From assembly GCA_019217005.1 (NCBI GenBank), contig JAHBNG010000048.1, positions 31,220 through 95,219 on the forward strand: DNA of 64,000 nt. Reading direction: 5' to 3'. Under the pieces are notes generated by a model. That model saw nothing but the letters and a program-made list of their open reading frames with translations. It had not been told where the DNA came from and did not search any database. Source of the stretch: Chloroflexi bacterium TSY. GTDB taxonomy: Bacteria; Chloroflexota; Anaerolineae; Caldilineales; Caldilineaceae. Below, piece after piece: positions 57,245-64,000 of the stretch; the stretch's first letter is position 1, and each line of letters opens with the position of its first letter. The position numbers and the translations under genes were made by a program.

Positions 57245-59923
57245 ATGGAACCTGGATTGCTTCAAACCAAGCTATTTGTCCCGCATGATCGCTCTGATGA
57301 ATATATCCAGCGGACACGTTTGACAAGCCAATTGGAGCATGGTTCTCAACAGCGATTCACCTTGATTTCTGCTCCTGCCGGTTTTGGAAAAACATCGCTG
57401 GTTGCAGAATGGATCAGACAATACGAGAGAGCCGCTGCCTGGTTGTCGCTGGATGAAACGGACAATGAACCAACTCGCTTTCTTGCCTATCTTGTCGCGG
57501 CGATCCAGACGGTTGATCACTCGGTGGGGGAAATTGTGGATCGTCTGATCCAACAATCCTCTTTACCGCCCAAATCATACTTGCTGATCCCACTTTTAAA
57601 TGGTATTGCTCATCGAACCAAACCACTTGTTCTTGTTCTCAACGATTATCATCTCATCCATGATCCAACTTGTCATTCCTTTATAAAATACTTGCTGAAC
57701 AATGCACCACCCCAATTGCGATTGTTCATCCTCACGCGCCAGAATCCACCGATTTCGTTTGGTCGACTGCGCATGGAAGGCCAATTGTTTGAACTGTCAG
57801 AACAGGATTTAGCCTTCTCGGAAACGGAGGCAACCAATTTTCTCAATCGTGCAATGGGGCTAGAACTGAAGCAAAGCGAGCTTGCAACGTTGGTGAATCG
57901 CAGCGAGGGCTGGATAGCTGGTTTGCAAATGGCGGCTCTCTCGCTTCGTCAAATGGATCCGGAACACCGATCAGACTTTATTGTTCGCTTTGCGGGAAGC
58001 CATCCTCATTTGATGGACTATCTAGTCGAAGAGGTTTTGAGCCAACAAACGCCAGAGATTCAACGTTTCTTGATGATGACATCTGTATTAGAACGGATCT
58101 GTCTCCCTCTCTGTGAAGCGCTTGTTGGTGACGATTTAGTCAAACAAGCGAGACCAAGCGAGTTCGATCAGGCGTCAGATTTGCTCACTTCTCTGGCACA
58201 GGCAAACCTCTTTTTGACGTCGCTGGATGAAGAGAGATATTGGTATCGCTATCACGCTCTATTTCGCGACTGCTTACGCGTGCGCTATATGCGCAACCAT
58301 CCAGACGAGTTGCCCGAGGTTTATTGCAAAGCAGCCGAATGGCATGTCGCTGCGGGCTATTTGGCGGATGCAATTCAACTTGGATTTGCATCAGAAGACA
58401 TGGATTGGGTCGCGAGCTTGATTGCACAAAAAGCGGATACGCTGTGGCGCTACCAGGATATGCTGCTGCTTCAAGAGTGGTTGCTGAAGATACCATTGGA
58501 AGTCAAGCACCGGCATCCGAAGCTGCTCCTCACCCACGCCTGGTCAGCGCACATTCTGGGGGATATGTCGCTGGCACATAGATTGCTGATTGAATTTGAT
58601 GCCGCTTCTCTTGACTATGAGGTTGATGCAGAACAAAAGGGAATTCGCGCCCTTGTGGAAGGTGCTCTGCTACGCGAACATGACTCGACAGCGGCTGTGG
58701 TCCTCTATCGAGAGGCAAAACAACTCCTCCCCGATGTCTCTGCAAGTTGGCGGGCGTCGGCTGACATCGGGCTTGGATTTGCCTTGATGGAACAAGGCGC
58801 GTTGGACGAAAGTTTGGCGGTATTTTCCATGGCACGTAGTGCCAATCGGCTGATTGGGAACATACATGCGGTTCTCTTTATTGAGAGCCAGATCGGAACA
58901 ATTCAATTTCAACAAGGTTATTTACAGCGGGCACACGCCACGTTTCAATCCGCCCTGGACCGTACAGATGCCAATGATGAGCTTACCCTCATGCGAGCCT
59001 GGCCACAATTGGGCATGGCAATGATCTTATTGGAACGCAATCAACTAAGCGACGCGGCAGAGGCCACATTGAAGGCGATTGAGCTGGCAAAACAATCTAG
59101 CGACCGGAAGCTCCTTGTGAATGGCTATGTTTTGCTGGCTTTTGTCCAGATGACAACCGGAGAGACTGCCTCTGCCTCTGCGTTGCTCAATTTGGCGGAA
59201 CAAATCGCGGACGAGGCATCGATGGCAACATTGCAAAAGCAGGTTGAACTGGCTTTTGTGCAGTTCTATTTACGGACGGAAAAGACAAACCAACTTCAAA
59301 GTTGGGTGAATAAGCTTGAACTTCCATCAATGATATTGCAGGCACACGCCCGCTTTGAGGAAATTCTGCTCGCGGGAAGAGTGCTTATCGTGCGCGGACA
59401 GTTGTCTACGGCTCGCCAATTATTAGACGCAACCAAAACCCAACTCAGAGACCCACATGATCGCAGGTTCTTCAAGATCGATCTCCATCGGGCTCTCTTA
59501 TTTGCCGTGGATGGCAAACAACGTGAAGCAGTTCAATTGATAGAACAATTGCTACCGATTGCAGAACAAGAAAATCTTCAACGCACCTTCCTAAATCTTG
59601 GTGAGCCGATGGAAACTCTTTTGCGTTCGGTGGCCCTTCATCCCACCAAACGTGGATTCCTCAAAACCCTACTTGCCGCATTTGATGCGGTTGCGCCCCC
59701 CATTCGAGTCGTCAATCAAGCGCTCATCGAACCAATGAGCCAAACCGAGCTAGCGATTCTTGCCCATTTGGCGGCCGGTCTCTCCAACCAACAAATTGCT
59801 GAAGAGCGAACAGTCGCAATCAGCACAATCAAATGGCATCTAAAGAACATTTACGGCAAGCTGCAAGTATCAAGCCGCACGGCAGCCATTGCTCGCGCCA
59901 GAGAACTAGCGCTCTTATGCTAA
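57245..59923 (+). CDS. MalT-like LuxR-family transcriptional regulator
   Basis: Large ATP-dependent regulator (892 aa). N-terminal P-loop module: Walker A LISAPAGFGKTSLVAEW (about residues 40-56) and LVLVLNDYHLIHD as Walker B, the usual start ETDNEPTRFLAYLVAAIQ; the centre is TPR-like helical repeats; the last 65 residues are a LuxR HTH: LSNQQIAEERTVAISTIKWHLKNIYGKL split over a helix-turn-helix. No Shine-Dalgarno is obvious before ATG 57245. Ligand and targets unknown. Confidence 0.93.
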   Translation: MEPGLLQTKLFVPHDRSDEYIQRTRLTSQLEHGSQQRFTLISAPAGFGKTSLVAEWIRQYERAAAWLSLDETDNEPTRFLAYLVAAIQTVDHSVGEIVDRLIQQSSLPPKSYLLIPLLNGIAHRTKPLVLVLNDYHLIHDPTCHSFIKYLLNNAPPQLRLFILTRQNPPISFGRLRMEGQLFELSEQDLAFSETEATNFLNRAMGLELKQSELATLVNRSEGWIAGLQMAALSLRQMDPEHRSDFIVRFAGSHPHLMDYLVEEVLSQQTPEIQRFLMMTSVLERICLPLCEALVGDDLVKQARPSEFDQASDLLTSLAQANLFLTSLDEERYWYRYHALFRDCLRVRYMRNHPDELPEVYCKAAEWHVAAGYLADAIQLGFASEDMDWVASLIAQKADTLWRYQDMLLLQEWLLKIPLEVKHRHPKLLLTHAWSAHILGDMSLAHRLLIEFDAASLDYEVDAEQKGIRALVEGALLREHDSTAAVVLYREAKQLLPDVSASWRASADIGLGFALMEQGALDESLAVFSMARSANRLIGNIHAVLFIESQIGTIQFQQGYLQRAHATFQSALDRTDANDELTLMRAWPQLGMAMILLERNQLSDAAEATLKAIELAKQSSDRKLLVNGYVLLAFVQMTTGETASASALLNLAEQIADEASMATLQKQVELAFVQFYLRTEKTNQLQSWVNKLELPSMILQAHARFEEILLAGRVLIVRGQLSTARQLLDATKTQLRDPHDRRFFKIDLHRALLFAVDGKQREAVQLIEQLLPIAEQENLQRTFLNLGEPMETLLRSVALHPTKRGFLKTLLAAFDAVAPPIRVVNQALIEPMSQTELAILAHLAAGLSNQQIAEERTVAISTIKWHLKNIYGKLQVSSRTAAIARARELALLC

Positions 59924-60892
59924 ATGCATTGTACAAGAACCCTTGTCGCCCTTGGTCATCGTTCCATCCAATAGTAGAACAAACAGCTTGTTTGTTCAGC
60001 GTCATCAACGAATAAACTTTGCCATCTGAACGAAACCATGACTACGGCCCGGAAGCATTTCACTTTGGGGGCGAGTATTCAAGATAGCGCTTGCACCAAG
60101 CGTGTCAATCTGAGCCAAGGAATAGAGAATGATTTTCTTCGACGCGGAAATCGACGGAATCCGACCATTTTCAGTCGAGAAAGGCGAAGAATCCCACGTT
60201 CCAAGACGACTTCTCTCGGCCTTCCCAAACGAGTCGACTCTGCTTTGGGGGCTGCTTGGAATGCGAGATTCTTCGCTCTTGTCTATGGAGCGGAATGGTC
60301 AAACTACCGCAGGGTGTTTGACCAAATTGACTTCTCAGTTCTGGCTCAGAATGACAAATTCGAGCCACAAATCTAATCTCACCCCAAAGTGAACTCTTCC
60401 AGACTTCACCAAGCGCAACCCTCCTTTTGAGGGGAGACAACCATACCCCAACCTGTTAGACTTTCTCCAGCACCATTCAACCAATGCTTAGAGGATGTTT
60501 TAAAAGTCTGACGAAAGGGTGAGCAAACGCCGGTTGAGTCGCAAAGCGGTATCGAAACCAACGTTGGCGGGTCGACCCGTTTGGTTTCGATACCGCTTTG
60601 GCTACTCAACCGGCACTGATCTCTCCTTTTAAAACACCCTCTTAGACATAGGGAGTCAATCGGATCGAATGTAGTCGAGATGGAACAATCATGTTACCAG
60701 GAAGAGACTGCAGAATTTTCGGCTCTTCTTCAACCCCGACAATGCTAATCCAGAAAAATAAAGATACATCTGTAGATTCATTGTCTCAACTAGTGCACGC
60801 AATACGCATCACGCAAGACGACCTGTCCCGTATCGTTAATTTTCATTGAACCAAAATATCTTGTACTTAAATCTACCAGGAGAAAGGATCAA
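59924..60892. repeat. Repeat-filled intergenic region
   Basis: In order: a GAACAAACAGC-type palindrome (59945-60040); a long diverged stem (60050-60370) that is related to 61900-62130; a large palindrome (60486-60646) with outer arms CTTAGAGGATGTTTTAAAAG/CTTTTAAAACACCCTCTTAG and inner arms GCGGTATCGAAACCAA/TTGGTTTCGATACCGC. From 60650 to 60892 nothing was recognised. Short frames here are by-products. Confidence 0.7.
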
Positions 60893-61243
60893 ATGGTTAC
60901 CATCACACCAGAAAACAATCTCTTTACCGTTCTTGTCCACTACCGAACCGAAGCCGACGAGCAGCAAGCGTTGATCGACCTGCTCATACCAACGGTCGAT
61001 GTCTTTGCCCGTCAACCGGGCTTTGTCTCATTGACCATGCATCGCAGTGAAGACAGCGAGGAAGTGCTTGTCTATTTGCAGTGGCGCAGTCGGGCGGATA
61101 GCGAAGCCTGTATGAATAGCCCGGACGTCTTTCAGGCGGGGCAAGAGGTGATGGGCTTTATCCAAAGTGGACGGGCGACAATGGATGTTCGACCGGTTGA
61201 CCTGATTTTGCAACGGACGGCAGGAGAAGGGAACCAGCAATGA
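60893..61243 (+). CDS. Antibiotic biosynthesis monooxygenase (ABM) domain protein
   Basis: A small dimeric alpha-beta barrel protein (116 aa). The ABM pattern is visible in NLFTVLVHYRTEADEQQALI and PGFVSLTMHRSEDSEEVLVYLQWRS. AGGAGAAAGGA precedes ATG 60893. Such proteins act as heme-degrading or quinone-forming oxygenases or have no catalytic role; substrate unknown. Coupled by a 4-nt overlap (ATGA) to the next gene. Confidence 0.82.
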   Translation: MVTITPENNLFTVLVHYRTEADEQQALIDLLIPTVDVFARQPGFVSLTMHRSEDSEEVLVYLQWRSRADSEACMNSPDVFQAGQEVMGFIQSGRATMDVRPVDLILQRTAGEGNQQ

Positions 61244-61587
61244 GAATTCTGGCCATCTTAAATCACCTCCTCGTCACCATTTTGGGCGTTGTGACAGGGT
61301 TGGTCAAAGTCTTTGGCCTGGAGGCAGATATCGAAATCTTTGCCAATCTAGGCTTCTCCTATGGCGCAACCGTCGCCTTTGGCATCATCCAAATCGTCGC
61401 CGCCCTCATGCTGCTTCATCCAAAAACGCTCCAACCCGGTGCGGTGATCCTGGGCATCAGCTTCATCATTGCCACCATTGGCCTCTTTGTCACTGGTCTC
61501 ATTCCCTTTGGCATCGTCTCTCTCCTCTTTATTGCAATGGCCGGGTTTGTTGCCACGCGGAATTATTTTGACCGTGATGGGGGGTAG
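61240..61587 (+). CDS. DoxX/DUF-type four-helix membrane protein
   Basis: 115 aa with four hydrophobic helices (ILNHLLVTILGVVTGLVKVF; a Phe/Gly-rich second; LQPGAVILGISFIIATIGLF; a last before NYFDRDGG), the layout of DoxX/DoxX-like proteins. Start overlaps the ABM gene stop (ATGA). ABM and DoxX-like genes are often paired, which suggests a redox or stress role by context. Confidence 0.7.
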   Translation: MRILAILNHLLVTILGVVTGLVKVFGLEADIEIFANLGFSYGATVAFGIIQIVAALMLLHPKTLQPGAVILGISFIIATIGLFVTGLIPFGIVSLLFIAMAGFVATRNYFDRDGG

Positions 61588-62678
61588 GAATGCACCCTGC
61601 ATATCCATCAGAGGTGTACAATTCTAGCGAATGGAGGCAGACGAGTTCATGTGTAAGGCACGGGAGGGACGGAGTGTCCAGCACGCAATTGCAGGATGGA
61701 TGTCAGCGTTTTCGTCAAGGCGTTCCGGTCACGCGGATGCTGCACGAATTAGGGTGACCGGCACTCCAAACTTTCTATCGGATAGACCGAACCCGTGCTG
61801 AAAAGAGTGCTGGTCACCCAGGTCGAGCACCCCACTTTCGAGAACTGAACAATCCTGGCATAATCATAGATGAGGCGACAAAAATCGGCAGTATAGAAAG
61901 TTTTCAAGACAACGTTTGCGCCAAGCCTGTCATTCTGAGTCGTGACTCAGAACGTGTATTAAAAGTGTAGGCGAAGGCATGTCCTGAGCGGAGCCGAAGG
62001 AATCCCACGTTTCAAGACAACCACTCCCGTCCTTCCCTAGCGAGTCGACTCCGCCCAGTGCTGCTAGAATCGTAGAATTCTGCGCCCCCGTCTATGGAAT
62101 AAATGGGGCCAACCACTCTTTTTGCGCTAACTTGACTCTACTTCTGCTGTCAGACCTCGGTTTATGGAAAGTAAGAAAATGGCTCGGTCAACGTAGGCGC
62201 TGTTTTCAACTGCGCCAGCGTTCGACTGAGCTCACGCCGAAGTCTTGGGCTGTCCGACCAACTTCGTGCGGCTACAAGCACGCACCTACAGTCTGCCGAA
62301 TTCTATTCTGAACCTCCATTAACCGATGGCAGTCGACGAACAGAGCTACTTTTTTACGGGACGCCACCACATCCACCTCCCACTCCACCAACCACTGAGG
62401 CTCCTTTGCAGCAGTTCCCTCACTCCGAAGAAGCAACCAAGGAACTTGAAACCAAACACCTTCGTCCACACACAAAATCCGTTCCTATCTCAATCCGTCG
62501 CAGTATCTAACCCCACACAACCCATCACAAACACGAGAACCAAATTCTCTCCACCAGAATCTACAGTCGTCGCCAAAACAGACCAACGAATTCAGACAGA
62601 ATCAGATTGTCCGCTTCCTCGAGAAGCGTTCTCACCGTCGACTGACTCCACTAACGAAAAAGCCAATCCGTTCCTGTC
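61588..62678. other. Long non-coding stretch, no gene supported
   Basis: Holds a diverged palindromic block 61900-62130 (GTCATTCTGAGTCGTGACTC, GAATCCCACGTTTCAAGAC, CGAGTCGACTC) related to 60050-60370. The sequence AATCCGTTCCTATCTCAATCC occurs near 62478 and again, one base different, near 62666. A 131-codon plus-strand frame (62326-62721) has no family features and overlaps the TPR gene, so it is not called. Confidence 0.5.
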
Positions 62679-64000
62679 TCAATCCGCTGTTGAAACCGCC
62701 GCCACCAACCCATCAATCTGACCCTGCAACGCCACCAGATCCACCTGCCGATCGTCCAACCACTGCGCCAACGCCTGGAACGCGGGCTGTGCCAGTACCT
62801 CTGCTAATTGCGGCAATTCATAGGATTCGGCAGATTCGGCAGCCATACGGATATGGATAGCCAGATTACTCATCCATTGCTGGAAATATTGTTGGTAACC
62901 CGAAGTAAAGAAATAGATGCCTGATGCTAACTGGTGCCGGACGGATTCTTCATGATTACCCTGTTTATGTAGATAATTCGACAAATTTCCATGAGACATC
63001 GCCCGATTACTCGGATCCGGCAGCCGATTGTGCACAGTCAGCGCCTGCTCCGCCAGGGTCACGGCCTGGGCCACGTCTCCAAGCTGGTTCCACAGGCTGG
63101 CCAGGGCCGAGAGGGTGGTTGCCTGCGCCACCAGGTCATCGGCCTCGCGAAAGGTAGCCAGACAGCCTTCCAGAACCTGTTGGGCTTCGTCCAGCCGCCC
63201 CAGCCGCAAGAGCGGACCATAGCGGTTGAAGCGGGTGCGGGCCAGTTCGTGCTCGCTCTGGCCCAATGCCCGCTCGACTTCCTCATTCTCGGTCAGCAGA
63301 TCCAGGCAGGCCTGCCACGCTTCTAATCTTAAATTGGCTGACCGTGCAATATCCAGCGCGCTGATCAGCGCCCGAGCCAGATACTCCCGGTCGGGGGCAT
63401 CAGCCACCTGTTGACCCTGTAGAGTCGCCTGCCACCAGCCGCGAATCTCATCCAGGTGAGACTCGATGGCGGGGAGGGCTTCCTGGGCCTGACCCTGCAT
63501 GACATCGATGCGCAGAGCCTCCAGTTCGCTGCCCACGATGTTGATGCGGGGGCTGCCCGCCTTCGCCCGGCGCGGCGGTGGGCGGTCTCAAGCTGGCCTG
63601 CATTGCGCAATGCATTGGCCCAGTTCTGGCAGATCCAGCCCACGTCGCCCCAGTGCTCGGCGGCTTCGGCCACGGCCTGGGCGTAAAGGGTCAGTGCCTG
63701 GTCCGGCTGGCCCGCCCCGGCCAGTCCATCGGCGATGTAGGTGCGCAAACGCCACCGTTCTTGCCCCGGCGGCACCTGGTCGGCCGCGGATTGTAGCTCC
63801 TGCACCACGCCGCGCAACAGGTTTGGGACGCGGGTGTTGTTGATCATCTCGCTGGCAAAGTTCTGCAGCCGGTCAAACGCCCCAGCGTGCACGATATAGA
63901 CGAGGGCGCGGCGACCCATTTCACTGGCGGTCTCCCTGGCGCGGGGCTGGCCCGAGTCGCGGAACTGCTCGTAGCGTTGCTCATAACGCTCGGCATAGGC
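62679..64000 (-). pseudogene. TPR-repeat protein, partial, one frameshift
   Basis: Minus-strand helical-repeat protein that enters from beyond 64000 (open frame YAERYEQRYEQFRDS at the edge). The first part reads to about 63560 (DQALTLYAQAVAEAAEHWGD; NWANALRNAGQLETA), then the frame shifts and continues 63536-62679 (LGRLDEAQQVLEGCLATFRE; TLSALASLWNQLGDVAQAVT; AMSHGNLSNYLHKQGNHEES), clear TPR units with the W-LG-Y-A-F-A-P pattern. In Chloroflexi-like genomes such tails belong to CHAT or NB-ARC regulators, but the N-terminus is outside. This end is visibly G+C-richer than the rest of the window. Confidence 0.75.

Noticed and set aside
62326..62721. 131-codon plus-strand frame
   Set aside because: No family features, low-complexity composition, overlaps the TPR gene and contains repeat sequence.

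Overview
The window looks like a chromosomal segment of a filamentous Chloroflexota-type bacterium (Anaerolineae/Caldilineae-like; inferred from gene content, not proven). Reasons: a split carbohydrate ABC importer without its ATPase, MalT-like LuxR regulators, GAF/HisKA_3 kinases, a CcmH with an LWCPLCSG motif, DUF1670 proteins, and many short palindromic repeats. Base composition is moderate for most of the window and visibly G+C-richer in the last kilobase.

Layout. 1-8 kb: mltG, a periplasmic-binding lipoprotein, a nested 155-bp MITE, a glycosyltransferase lacking its C-terminus, then a sugar ABC import operon (two permeases, a thiamine-binding-fold protein, an RmlD-like reductase, a solute-binding lipoprotein). 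8.5-15 kb: a PhyH dioxygenase, a Gfo/Idh/MocA dehydrogenase, an Hsp70-like ATPase, and a HAS-barrel protein next to a HerA-type ATPase. 15.4-23 kb: radC cut in two by a 6.9-kb Tn554-like transposon that itself carries a degenerate IS and a MITE; an ISAs1-type IS sits just behind the radC stop. 24.5-25.1 kb: tRNA-Arg(UCU) interrupted by a 480-nt group I intron. 25.1-26.9 kb: a two-gene DUF1670 cassette whose two ends match the ends of two 86-87 bp MITEs elsewhere in the window. 27.1-27.7 kb: a FrnE/DsbA-like gene with in-frame TGA at the first Cys of CPWC, a candidate selenoprotein. 27.7-41.5 kb: methyltransferase, SMR remnant, ftsH, subtilase, a cytochrome c maturation cluster (ccmH, tlpA/ccmG, ccmF, a ccmI-like gene), an AAA-winged-helix regulator and a sensor kinase. 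41.7-55.4 kb: proB, large membrane proteins, a truncated glycosyltransferase, an epimerase, an rRNA methyltransferase, CDP-alcohol phosphotransferase plus flippase-like protein, a double GNAT, and two near-identical 1.5-kb IS copies. 57-64 kb: a LuxR/MalT-like regulator, ABM and DoxX-like proteins, repeat-rich non-coding DNA and a frameshifted TPR gene running off the end.

The most striking content is mobile DNA: the radC-splitting Tn554-like element, the DUF1670 cassette that behaves like an undescribed transposon with MITE derivatives, and a MITE family with exact 155-bp length and 8-bp target duplications. At least six further palindromic repeat families occupy nearly every intergenic gap, one of them read through as protein in tlpA. 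All assignments come from reading the sequence; no searches were run.
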